DNA of 64,000 nt from CBDCUF01 sp965222525 (GTDB lineage: Bacteria; Pseudomonadota; Alphaproteobacteria; Rickettsiales; UBA8987): the NCBI GenBank assembly GCA_965222525.1, contig OZ244955.1, positions 1,054,001-1,118,000 on the forward strand, given 5' to 3'. Made by a program: the position numbers and the translations under genes. How positions within the stretch are numbered: the first letter of the stretch is position 1; each line of letters begins with the position of its first letter. Under the pieces are notes generated by a model. It was not told the DNA's origin, ran no database searches, and saw nothing but the letters and a program-made list of their open reading frames with translations. Below are positions 34,289-42,222 of this stretch, piece after piece.

Positions 34289-35284
34289 ATGAATATCAAA
34301 AAAGCATTTGTAACCGGCGGTGCGGGGTTTATCGGCAGTAACCTGGTGGACAGGCTATTGGCCGAGGATTGTGAGGTTATTGCATATGACAATCTTTCCA
34401 CCGGCTTTAGCGAGTTTCTGGAAGATGCGGGCAAGAACAGTAAATTTCACTTTATAGAAGGAGATATACTAAATACCAGATTGCTTGCCGATTCCATGAG
34501 GGGTTGTGATTTTGTATTCCATATGGCAGCCAATGCCGATGTACGTTTCGGCACCCATCATCCGAACAGGGACCTGGAGCAGAATACTATCGCCACTTTC
34601 AATGTATTGGAGGCTATGCGCAGTAATAACATCAAGCACATAGCATTTCCTTCCACCGGCTCGATATATGGTGAGCCGGAAATTTTCCCGACACCGGAGG
34701 ATGCGCCCTTTCCCGTGCAGACATCACTTTACGGTGCATCGAAACTGGCGGGGGAAGGATTGATAAGCGCATATGCCGAAGGATTTGGCTGTCAGGGCTG
34801 GATATTCCGTTTTGTATCGGTTCTGGGCGAACGCTATACTCATGGTCATATTTATGATTTCTACCGGAAATTACAGGAGAATCCCGACGAGATGCATGTA
34901 CTGGGTAATGGCAAACAGCGCAAATCATATATGTGTGTTCATGACTGCATAGATGCGATGTTTGTGGCGATTGAGAAGGCTACGGACAAGGTGAATATAT
35001 TGAATCTGGGGGCGGAGGAATATTCCGAGGTGAATGACTCCATCGGCTGGATAACGGCACATCTGGGATTATCGCCGAAGCTGGTATATTCCGGCGGTGA
35101 GCGGGGCTGGATAGGCGATAGCCCGTTTATTTTTCTTGATACACAGAAAATCCGCTCTCTGGGGTGGCAGACCAGCCGTTCTATAGAGCAGGGGGTAATT
35201 AAAACTTTGGAATGGCTACAGGAGAATGACTGGGTGTTTGAGAATCGGGCGGATGTGGCCGTTATGGTTGGTGGTACGGGGTGA
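34289..35284 (+). CDS. UDP-glucose 4-epimerase-like nucleotide-sugar epimerase
   Basis: 331 residues. TGGAGFIGSNLVDRLL at 9-24, DNLSTG, MAANADVRFG, PSTGSIYGEP and YGASK carry the full extended-SDR set including catalytic Tyr and Lys. The C-terminal part (YMCVHDCIDAMFVAIEKA) is of the GalE/NAD epimerase type. The exact sugar cannot be told. An element D follows its stop. Confidence 0.87.
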   Translation: MNIKKAFVTGGAGFIGSNLVDRLLAEDCEVIAYDNLSTGFSEFLEDAGKNSKFHFIEGDILNTRLLADSMRGCDFVFHMAANADVRFGTHHPNRDLEQNTIATFNVLEAMRSNNIKHIAFPSTGSIYGEPEIFPTPEDAPFPVQTSLYGASKLAGEGLISAYAEGFGCQGWIFRFVSVLGERYTHGHIYDFYRKLQENPDEMHVLGNGKQRKSYMCVHDCIDAMFVAIEKATDKVNILNLGAEEYSEVNDSIGWITAHLGLSPKLVYSGGERGWIGDSPFIFLDTQKIRSLGWQTSRSIEQGVIKTLEWLQENDWVFENRADVAVMVGGTG

Positions 35285-35299
35285 GGCGTTTGCTTATAC

Positions 35300-35459
35300 T
35301 GTCACCCCGGACGCATATTTTCTCTGAATCTATTGATTCAGTTAAGAAAATAGCGTTCTCGGGGTTATTTAAATAATCACGTACTGTTGCTTGTAACCCC
35401 GAGAATGGTGTTTTCTAACCAAAACAAGTTTTGGAGAAAACATACCATCCGGGGTGACA
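35300..35459. repeat. palindromic element D, copy 1
   Basis: About 160 bases from TGTCACCCCGG to CCGGGGTGACA, with inner inverted pairs GAATCTATTGATTC, AACCCCGAGAA and CAAAACAAGTTTTG. Nearly identical copy at 36780-36938; the two, in the same orientation, flank the gene at 35475. Confidence 0.88.
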
Positions 35460-35474
35460 ATAAGGAACAAAAAC

Positions 35475-36758
35475 ATGAAAATAGCAATATATGGATTATG
35501 GCATCTGGGTTGTGTGACTGCGGCGTGCCTCGCTGATAAGGGTTTTGATGTTATCGGGATAGACGATGATGAGACGGTTACAGACAATCTCAATCAGGGC
35601 AAGGCTCCTGTATATGAGCCGCATCTGGATGATTTAATCAAAAAGTCGCTGGGGAGCAATCTGCGGTTTTCCGCTGATAAAAAAGAGCTGGAAACTGCCG
35701 ATATAATATGGGTAAATTTTGATACTCCGGTTGATGATAATGACAGGGCGGATGTTGAGTTTGTGAAAGATAAAATCAGGGCTGCATTCCCGCATATTGC
35801 CAATGATACAATAGTGCTTATTTCATCGCAGGTTCCAGTAGGGACTACTACCGCCCTGCAGGATGAGTTTACTGCTGCGCATGGCGGGCAGGTGACGTTC
35901 GCATACTCACCGGAAAATCTGCGTCTGGGCAAGGCAATTGAAGTGTTCAACACTCCGGAGCGGGTGATTGTCGGAATATCGGACAATTCAGCGAAACCAA
36001 AGCTGGAGAAGCTGTTCACTCCATATACCGATAATATCATATGGATGCGGGTTGAGTCTGCCGAGATGGTCAAACATAGCCTTAATGCGTTTCTGGCAAC
36101 CTCTGTTACTTTCATTAATGAGGTAGCCTCGATATGCGAGGAGGTCGGGGCGGATGCGGCAGAAGTCGAGCGTGGTCTCAAGAGCGAACCGCGTATCGGG
36201 CCAAAGGCTTATGTCAAGCCGGGCGGTGCTTTTGCCGGCGGTACCCTGGCTCGTGATGTTAATTTCCTGTGCCAGCTCGGTGAGGAGCATAAGCTTAAAC
36301 TGCCGCTATTGCAGGGAATTGTACCGAGCAACCGGGAGCATCAGCAATGGATATTACGCCGTCTGCATAAATATTACCCTGATTTCAGGGATAAGAAAAT
36401 TGCCGTGCTTGGGCTGGCATACAAGCCGGACACCGATACGCTGCGCCGCTCCCATTCGGTGGAGTTGTGCAGGAAACTGGCGGAGGAGGGTGCAAATGTC
36501 ATTGCATTCGACCCGCATGTGAAAGCCATACCGCAGGATTTGCAGGACAGTGTCACTCTGGCGAATGATATCGGTGAGGTTTACGAAGATGCGGATGCGC
36601 TGGTAGTTTCCACCGAACATAAAGCCCTGAAAACCATGGCATTTGATGATGTAAAAAAGGGAATGAAAAAGACCCTGATTATCGACCAGAACGGTTTTCT
36701 GGGCGATAATTTTCGGGAAAATGAGGATGTGACATATCTTACTGTGGGTTGTGGATGA
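35475..36758 (+). CDS. UDP-glucose/GDP-mannose dehydrogenase family protein without the catalytic cysteine
   Basis: 427 residues from the ATG at 35475 (GGA site upstream); the extra codons before it lie in element D. Three-domain sugar-nucleotide dehydrogenase: NAD domain IAIYGLWHLGCVTAACLA at 3-20, SPENLRLGKA near 145, ESAEMVKHSLNAFLAT (Lys200, Asn204), and GLKSEPRIGPKAYVKPGG. Where family members have GGSCFPKD, this one reads AGGTLARD, so the cysteine that forms the thioester in 6-oxidation is Thr257. It probably does not make a uronic acid in the normal way. NAD-binding and hinge parts look intact. Confidence 0.85.
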   Translation: MKIAIYGLWHLGCVTAACLADKGFDVIGIDDDETVTDNLNQGKAPVYEPHLDDLIKKSLGSNLRFSADKKELETADIIWVNFDTPVDDNDRADVEFVKDKIRAAFPHIANDTIVLISSQVPVGTTTALQDEFTAAHGGQVTFAYSPENLRLGKAIEVFNTPERVIVGISDNSAKPKLEKLFTPYTDNIIWMRVESAEMVKHSLNAFLATSVTFINEVASICEEVGADAAEVERGLKSEPRIGPKAYVKPGGAFAGGTLARDVNFLCQLGEEHKLKLPLLQGIVPSNREHQQWILRRLHKYYPDFRDKKIAVLGLAYKPDTDTLRRSHSVELCRKLAEEGANVIAFDPHVKAIPQDLQDSVTLANDIGEVYEDADALVVSTEHKALKTMAFDDVKKGMKKTLIIDQNGFLGDNFRENEDVTYLTVGCG

Positions 36759-36779
36759 ACACCCCCGATTATTATGAAT

Positions 36780-36938
36780 TGTCACCCCGGACGCATATTT
36801 TGTCCAAATCTATTGATTTGGCTAACAAAATAGCGTTCCCGGGGTTATAAGCAAAGCAACATATTTATGCAGTAACCCCGAGAATGGTGTTTTCTTACCA
36901 AAACAAGTTTTGGAGAAAACATACCATCCGGGGTGACA
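36780..36938. repeat. palindromic element D, copy 2
   Basis: Same limits and inner structure as copy 1, with a different centre (AAATCTATTGATTTGG and ATAAGCAAAGCAACATATT). It lies between the dehydrogenase-like gene and the SDR gene; its right end is 8 bases from the SDR start. Confidence 0.88.
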
Positions 36939-36946
36939 ATAGAAAT

Positions 36947-37816
36947 ATGAAACTTGTACATAAAAAAGCAATTATTACCGGGGCAGGCAGGGGGCTTGGC
37001 GAGGCTATTGCCGGGCATTTTGTACGGGAGGGAGCTTCGGTTTTCCTGTGTGCCCGTAGCGAGCAGTCTTTACATGATGTAAAGGAAAAACTTTCGGTAT
37101 TCCTGAAAGACGGGCAGGAAATCCATACAAAACCTACCGATATTTCCAATGCCAGACAGGTGGATGAGCTTGTTAATGAGGCTGTAGATAAATTCAAGAA
37201 CATAGACATACTGGTAAACAATGCAGGTATATATGGGCCGCTCGGTGAGATAGAAGATAATGACTGGGATGAGTGGGTTGATGCGATAAATATCAATCTG
37301 CTCGGTACGGTATATTTCTGCCGAGCGCTGATCCCGCATATGAAAGGCAATAAATACGGCAAGATAATCAATCTTTCCGGCGGGGGGGCTACCAGTCCCC
37401 TGCCCAGAATAAGCGCATATGCGGCGTCCAAGGCGGCTATAGTACGCTTTGTCGAAACCCTTGCACTGGAAGTGCAGGAATATAATATCGATGTGAATTC
37501 CATTGCGCCGGGGGCGCTTGCAACCAAGCTTAATGAGCAATTGCTTGAAGCGGGGCCTGAGGCAGTCGGCGAGCAATTCTTCCGGCGCATTTCCAAACTG
37601 CTTGAAAGCGGGGGAACGCCGCTTAGCAAGGGGGCGGAACTTGCGGTATATCTGGCCTCTGCCGAAAGTGACGGTATTACGGGCCGCCTGATAAGCGCAC
37701 CATGGGACCCATGGCCTACATTACATGAGCATAAGGAAGAGATAGCGGATAGCGACATATATACACTGCGTCGGATAATACCGAAGGAAAGGGGTATGGA
37801 TTGGGGGGATGTGTAA
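36947..37816 (+). CDS. short-chain dehydrogenase/reductase
   Basis: 289 residues from the ATG at 36947; the longer open frame starts inside element D. Classical SDR: TGAGRGLGEAIAG near 12-24 (cofactor loop), NNAG near 89, LSGGGATSPLPRISAYAASKAA with Ser and Tyr-x-x-x-Lys. The C-terminal extension (PWDPWPTLHEHKEEI) is longer than in simple SDRs. The next gene begins in the base after its stop, so the two are translationally coupled; probable sugar keto-reduction. Confidence 0.87.
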   Translation: MKLVHKKAIITGAGRGLGEAIAGHFVREGASVFLCARSEQSLHDVKEKLSVFLKDGQEIHTKPTDISNARQVDELVNEAVDKFKNIDILVNNAGIYGPLGEIEDNDWDEWVDAININLLGTVYFCRALIPHMKGNKYGKIINLSGGGATSPLPRISAYAASKAAIVRFVETLALEVQEYNIDVNSIAPGALATKLNEQLLEAGPEAVGEQFFRRISKLLESGGTPLSKGAELAVYLASAESDGITGRLISAPWDPWPTLHEHKEEIADSDIYTLRRIIPKERGMDWGDV

Positions 37817-38821
37817 GTGCGGATTGGTATTATCGGCTGCGGATTTATTGGTAATAAACGGTCTGCTGCGGCAGCAGGGCATGAGATTGTTATTGTTGCC
37901 GATACTGACTTGCAGCGTGCGCAGAGTCTTGCGGAGAAAACCGGAGCAAAGGCAACCGGCGAGTGGCGGGAGGTGGTGGATGCAGATATCGATATAGCAA
38001 TTATCGCCACCACTCATGATATATTGCCGGAAATCACACTGGCTGCGGTGGAGGGCGGCAAGCATGTATTGGTGGAAAAACCGGCAGCCCGTACTGCGCA
38101 GGAATTATATCCCGTGGCCAGAGCGGCGGAGAAAAACAACCGAATTATAAAAGTCGGGTTTAATCACCGCTTCCATCCGGCATTGCAAAAAGCTCACCGG
38201 CTATTTACCGACGGGGAAATCGGTGAATTGATGTATATCAGGGGACGCTATGGCCATGGCGGGCGGGTCGGCTATGAGCAGGAGTGGCGCTGTGACAGGG
38301 ATATTTCCGGCGGCGGGGAGCTTATCGACCAGGGTTCGCATTTAATCGATTTATCACGCTGGTTTATCGGCGATATGAATCTGGATTATTCCTATGCCCC
38401 GACCTACTTCTGGGATACCGATGTTGATGATAACTGTTTTTTAGCATTAAAATCCCAGTCGGGGCAGATGGCATGGCTGCATGCAACCTGGACTGAGTGG
38501 AAGAACTGTTTTTCATTTGAGATATATGGCAGGGACGGCAAGCTTGCTATAGAAGGGCTGGGTGGAAGTTATGGCGTGGAGAAACTGACCTGGTACAAAA
38601 TGCTGCCGGAGATGGGGCCACCGGACACCACATCATGGGAATTTCCCGGAGCCGACCTTTCATGGCAGAGGGAATTTGCTGAATTTGAAGCATCTATAAA
38701 GGAAAACCGCCAACCCGTCGGCAATATCCAGGACGCAATCGCCATGCTGGAAATTATCGACGGGGTGTATGAAGGAGATAACCCCCTCCCGCTTGCAGGA
38801 AGGGAAAGAAATCCGGGGTGA
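37817..38821 (+). CDS. Gfo/Idh/MocA-family oxidoreductase
   Basis: 334 residues from a GTG directly after the preceding stop. Rossmann loop GIIGCGFIGNKR at 4-15, EKPAARTAQE with the conserved Lys, and GGGELIDQGSHLIDLSRWF with the catalytic His typical of sugar oxidoreductases. Likely oxidises or reduces a sugar or nucleotide sugar with NAD(P). The last residues (NPLPLAGRERNPG) are encoded by the left end of element B, so the native tail was probably replaced. Confidence 0.88.
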   Translation: MRIGIIGCGFIGNKRSAAAAGHEIVIVADTDLQRAQSLAEKTGAKATGEWREVVDADIDIAIIATTHDILPEITLAAVEGGKHVLVEKPAARTAQELYPVARAAEKNNRIIKVGFNHRFHPALQKAHRLFTDGEIGELMYIRGRYGHGGRVGYEQEWRCDRDISGGGELIDQGSHLIDLSRWFIGDMNLDYSYAPTYFWDTDVDDNCFLALKSQSGQMAWLHATWTEWKNCFSFEIYGRDGKLAIEGLGGSYGVEKLTWYKMLPEMGPPDTTSWEFPGADLSWQREFAEFEASIKENRQPVGNIQDAIAMLEIIDGVYEGDNPLPLAGRERNPG

Positions 38822-39063
38822 TGGCTATTGGCCTTTGGCTGTTAGCTATTGGTACTCCCCCGCCAGAAATTTGATGTTGTCATGCTGAACTTGTTTCAGC
38901 GTCTATTTACCCGATGACGGAATCTTTATGGCAGATGACTAGGTTTTGTATTTTGATAAGTATAGTTACAACTTGCTAGTTATCTAAATGCTGGGAAATG
39001 GGTCCCGAAACAAGTTCGGGATGACAAAGTTGAGTTTCTTGCCTCCCCCGCAAGCGGGGGAGG
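38782..39063 (+). repeat. palindromic element B, copy 2, interrupted by an A element
   Basis: The left part (38782 to about 38872) has the CCCTCCCGCTTGC start, the TGGCCTTTGGCTGTTAGC centre and CCCCCGCCAGAAAT; the right part (about 39030-39063) has GTTTCTTGCCTCCCCC and GCAAGCGGGGGAGG. Between them, in the loop of the inner hairpin, lies a complete A element. The first inner block is shorter than in copies 1 and 4. Confidence 0.85.
38878..39026. repeat. palindromic element A, copy 5 (nested, reverse orientation)
   Basis: From TGTCATGCTGAACTTG to GTTCGGGATGACA; the core reads TTTTGTATTTTGATAAGTATAG, the reverse of the other copies. TTGA is found just outside both ends (ATTTGA/AGTTGA), a possible short target duplication. 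Confidence 0.88.
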
Positions 39064-39083
39064 TTTGTTCAAAAAGGAAAATC

Positions 39084-40061
39084 ATGATAGTAACCAGAAG
39101 TCCGCTTAGAATTACCCTCGGGGGAGGGGGGACGGACCTGCCTTCATATTACCGGAAGCAGGGAGGATTTCTGGTATCGGCAGCGATTGATAAATATATC
39201 TATATCACCATACATGATATTTTTGTTGAGGAACTGATTGTTAAATATTCCAAGCTGGAGCGGGTGAGTAAAGCCAGCGAACTGGAGCACCCGATTGTAC
39301 GGGAGGCTCTGGATGTAGCAGGGATTTCCAGCGCCGGGCTTGAAATCAGCAGTATGGCGGATATTCCGGCTGGCACCGGCCTTGGTTCTTCAGGAAGCTT
39401 TACTACTGCTTTACTCAAAGCCTTTCATACTTACCAAAAGAATATCATAAGTGCTGGTGAGCTTGCCGAGCAGGCCTGTGATATAGAAATCAACCGCCTC
39501 AACGAGCCTGTAGGCAAGCAGGACCAGTATATAGCTGCATTCGGCGGGATTACCTGCTTTCAGTTTAATAAGGATGACAGCGTTGATGTATGGCCGCTCG
39601 ATATCAGTGATGAAACTTTCTACAACCTTGAGGATAACCTTATGCTGTTCTTTACCGGCTTTACCCGCAAGGCATCCAATATATTAAAAGATCAGGATAA
39701 AAAGACCAGGGAGGATGACGGGGAGATGGTAAAGAATCTGGACTATGTAAAAGACCTTGGTAAGAGAAGTGCGGATTCCTTACAAAACGGGGATTTACAT
39801 CATTTCGCCATGCTGATGCATGAGCATTGGGAATATAAAAAGAAACGTTCGAAATCCATGTCGAGGGATGAAATTGACAAATGGTATAATGTTGCGCTGG
39901 AAAACGGTGCGCTGGGCGGCAAGCTGATTGGTGCGGGTGGTGGCGGATTCCTTATGTTCTATACCGAAAACAAGCGGCAGTTACGCCATGCAATGCTGGA
40001 GCAGGGCTTGCGTGAGGTGCGCTTCCGGTTTGACCTGCAGGGCAGCAAGGTGGTGGTGTAA
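39084..40061 (+). CDS. hddA: GHMP kinase, D-glycero-D-manno-heptose 7-phosphate kinase-like
   Basis: Inferred to phosphorylate C1 of heptose 7-phosphate to give the 1,7-bisphosphate. 325 residues from the ATG at 39084 (AAGGA upstream); a longer frame back to 38988 runs through repeats. RSPLRITLGGGGTDLPSYY at 5-23 is characteristic of HddA and related sugar kinases, PAGTGLGSSGSFTTALL near 95 is the ATP loop, and GAGGGGFLMF is the third GHMP motif. L-fucose kinases share this architecture, but the following SIS, HAD and nucleotidyltransferase genes favour the heptose route. Overlaps the next gene by one base. Confidence 0.82.
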   Translation: MIVTRSPLRITLGGGGTDLPSYYRKQGGFLVSAAIDKYIYITIHDIFVEELIVKYSKLERVSKASELEHPIVREALDVAGISSAGLEISSMADIPAGTGLGSSGSFTTALLKAFHTYQKNIISAGELAEQACDIEINRLNEPVGKQDQYIAAFGGITCFQFNKDDSVDVWPLDISDETFYNLEDNLMLFFTGFTRKASNILKDQDKKTREDDGEMVKNLDYVKDLGKRSADSLQNGDLHHFAMLMHEHWEYKKKRSKSMSRDEIDKWYNVALENGALGGKLIGAGGGGFLMFYTENKRQLRHAMLEQGLREVRFRFDLQGSKVVV

Positions 40062-40813
40062 TGAGTGTATACATGCCATCTTTGGCTTTATTGTCCGGCG
40101 GGCTTGCTACACGCATGTATCCGCTTACCAGGACTATACCAAAATCTTTATTGGAAGTTGCGGGTAAACCCTTTATTGCCCATCAGATTGAATTGCTGAA
40201 ACGCAATGGGATTGAGCATATTGTATTATGTGTCGGGCATTTATCCGAACAGATAATGGAATTTGTCGGTGACGGTAGCAAGTTTGGAGTTAAGGTTGAA
40301 TATTCCCTTGATGGCGAAAAACGGATGGGCACCGGTGGTGCTATTAAAAAAGCGCTGCCGCTTCTGGGTGATGAGTTTTTCGTTATGTATGGCGACAGTT
40401 ATCTGGATACAGATTTTGCGCCGGTATACCAGGGTTTCACTGCAAGCAGGAAGAAGGGACTGATGACTGTGTTACATAACAAGAACCAGTGGGATAAAAG
40501 TAATGTAGTTTTTAAGGACGGGGTAATTGTAAAATATAGCAAGACTGATAATGATGATATGGAATATATAGATTACGGGCTTGGCCTGTTGAAAAAACCG
40601 GTGTTTTCAGATTACCCCGAAGATGAGCCAATCGACCTGGCAAGAATATACAGTAACCTGGTTGACAGTAAACAGTTGGCTGGGTATATGGTTAACAATC
40701 GTTTCTATGAAATCGGTTCTGCTGAGGGGCTGTCTGAAACGGAAGAATATTTGTTGAGTAGCCCTCCCCCGCTTGCGGGGGAGGCAAGAAATTCAGGAAT
40801 TTTTAATTCCTAG
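40061..40813 (+). CDS. hddC: sugar-phosphate nucleotidyltransferase, heptose 1-phosphate guanylyltransferase-like
   Basis: Activates a sugar 1-phosphate with an NTP. 250 residues. ALLSGGLATRMYPLTRTIPKSLL at 8-30 is the nucleotide-binding loop with Arg and Lys, MGTGGAIKKAL and VMYGDSYLDTDF carry the metal-binding Asp. GDP is expected as nucleotide by analogy with HddC; UDP, CDP or dTDP cannot be excluded. The start codon overlaps the kinase stop. The last 17 residues (SPPPLAGEARNSGIFNS) come from element B. Confidence 0.8.
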   Translation: MSVYMPSLALLSGGLATRMYPLTRTIPKSLLEVAGKPFIAHQIELLKRNGIEHIVLCVGHLSEQIMEFVGDGSKFGVKVEYSLDGEKRMGTGGAIKKALPLLGDEFFVMYGDSYLDTDFAPVYQGFTASRKKGLMTVLHNKNQWDKSNVVFKDGVIVKYSKTDNDDMEYIDYGLGLLKKPVFSDYPEDEPIDLARIYSNLVDSKQLAGYMVNNRFYEIGSAEGLSETEEYLLSSPPPLAGEARNSGIFNS

Positions 40814-40971
40814 AATTTCTGGTGGGGAAACACCAACAGCTAATAGCCAAAGGCCAATAGCCACTACCTCATCATTCCCTCCCCGAAAATCCGGGAAACA
40901 ATCCTCCTGCGCTAAAGCTACGGAGGACATGGTTTCCTCAGATTTTCTCCCCTCCCGCAAGCGGGAGGGGG
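40762..40971 (-). repeat. palindromic element B, copy 3 (reverse orientation)
   Basis: Starts CCTCCCCCGCTTGCGGGGGAGG and ends CCCTCCCGCAAGCGGGAGGGG. Internal order is that of copy 1 read backwards, with GGCAAGAAATTCAGGAATTTTT hairpin first and the CAACAGCTAATAGCCAAAGG centre. It begins inside the 3' end of the nucleotidyltransferase gene and ends 22 bases before the SIS gene. Confidence 0.85.
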
Positions 40972-40993
40972 AACATTTAGAAAGGAAAACATT

Positions 40994-41599
40994 GTGACAA
41001 CACAATATACCAGCCAGTATGTAAGCGAACTCTCCGAGGTTGTGAGCCAGCTTGATACAGAGCAAATAGACAGGATGATTGCAATTATAGCCGAACTTCA
41101 TGAAACTGAAGGTCGGCTTTTCTTTTTGGGAGTCGGAGGTGGTGCGGGCAATGCTACCCATGCGGTAAATGATTTCCGTAAAATTGCCGGAATAGAAAGC
41201 TATGCACCGACCGATAATGTTTCCGAGCTGACTGCGAGGGTTAATGATGAAGGCTGGGATACTGCATTTTCCAAATGGCTTGAAACTAGCAGGCTTAATT
41301 CAAAGGATGTGGTATGTGTATTCTCGGTTGGCGGTGGTAATCTTGAGAAAAGTATCAGTGTAAATATTGTCGAGTCGTTAAAACTTGCCAGGCAGGTTGG
41401 AGCCAAGGTGGTTGGTATTGTCGGACGTGATGGCGGCTATACCAAACAGGTGGCGGATGCATGTGTGGTTATCCCCACCATAAGCCCCGAGACAGTTACC
41501 CCGCATACCGAGGCTTTCCAGGCGGTTGTCTGGCATTTGATTGTGTCACATCCGTCACTCAAGAAAAATGAAATGAAATGGGAAGAAATAGCGGCATAA
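40994..41599 (+). CDS. SIS-domain sugar-phosphate isomerase, GmhA-like
   Basis: Predicted sedoheptulose 7-phosphate isomerase. 201 residues from a GTG with AAAGGA upstream. The SIS fold is seen in RLFFLGVGGGAGNATHAVNDF, VVCVFSVGGGNLEKS, AKVVGIVGRDGGYTKQVADACVVIP and AFQAVVWHLIVSHP. In GmhA the catalytic Glu of HFAEEL is here Asp60 (HAVNDF), while the second catalytic His is kept (VWHLIV). So activity is plausible but the enzyme is divergent. Coupled to HAD and transaldolase genes. Confidence 0.78.
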   Translation: MTTQYTSQYVSELSEVVSQLDTEQIDRMIAIIAELHETEGRLFFLGVGGGAGNATHAVNDFRKIAGIESYAPTDNVSELTARVNDEGWDTAFSKWLETSRLNSKDVVCVFSVGGGNLEKSISVNIVESLKLARQVGAKVVGIVGRDGGYTKQVADACVVIPTISPETVTPHTEAFQAVVWHLIVSHPSLKKNEMKWEEIAA

Positions 41600-41610
41600 C
41601 AGGCGGTCGG

Positions 41611-42222
41611 ATGGACAATAAAGCGGTTTTTCTCGACAGGGATGGTGTTATCAACAAAAATATATTTTATGATTCGTCGGGGGAATGGGAGTCACCACGG
41701 GTTATTGCGGAGTTTGAATTTATAAATGGCAGTGTTGAGGCCATGCGGGAATTACAGGATTTGGGATACAGGCTGTTTATAGCAACCAACCAGCCGAGTT
41801 ATGCCAAGGGTAAAACCGGCCTTAAGGATTTGCAGGAGATTATTACTTACTGTGAAAACAGTTTACGTCAGTCGGGAGTTTTTATAGAAAAAACCTATTG
41901 CAGTTTTAACCATCCGAAGAGTATTGTACCGGAACTGGCGGGTTTTTGTAAATATCGCAAACCTTCTGCGGGTGCTTTACTGGAAGCGCAGGCTGAGTTC
42001 GGGCTTGATATGGCGGAAAGCTGGATGATTGGTGACCGTGCAACTGATATTGAATGCGGTAATACTGCCGGTGTACACACCATAAGGGTATCACCGGATT
42101 ACGAACAACAAATGCCGGATGACAAAAATGCAGATTTCAACGCTTTTGATATGCGGCAAGCGACAGAGATTATACGACTAGCCACTAGTCACGAGCCACT
42201 AACCACTATGAGGATAATATGA
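41611..42222 (+). CDS. HAD-family phosphatase, GmhB-like heptose bisphosphatase
   Basis: Predicted to remove the C7 phosphate from heptose 1,7-bisphosphate. 203 residues from the ATG at 41611. FLDRDGVINKN at 7-17 is motif I with nucleophile Asp9 and acid Asp11; ATNQPSYAKG is motif II; CKYRKPSAGALLEA is the GmhB/histidinol-phosphatase Lys region; MIGDRATDIECGNTAG is motif IV. It overlaps the transaldolase gene by four bases (ATGA). Confidence 0.82.
   Translation: MDNKAVFLDRDGVINKNIFYDSSGEWESPRVIAEFEFINGSVEAMRELQDLGYRLFIATNQPSYAKGKTGLKDLQEIITYCENSLRQSGVFIEKTYCSFNHPKSIVPELAGFCKYRKPSAGALLEAQAEFGLDMAESWMIGDRATDIECGNTAGVHTIRVSPDYEQQMPDDKNADFNAFDMRQATEIIRLATSHEPLTTMRII

Noticed and set aside
36895..38013. 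372-aa open frame on the minus strand
   Set aside because: It lies fully opposite the SDR gene and the start of the oxidoreductase gene, both with clear motifs; its translation is Ser/Pro/Arg-rich without any recognisable domain.
38988..39083. Longer N-terminus of the heptose kinase
   Set aside because: The extra 32 codons come from A and B repeats; the ATG at 39084 has an AAGGA site and the family start MIVTRSPLRI.
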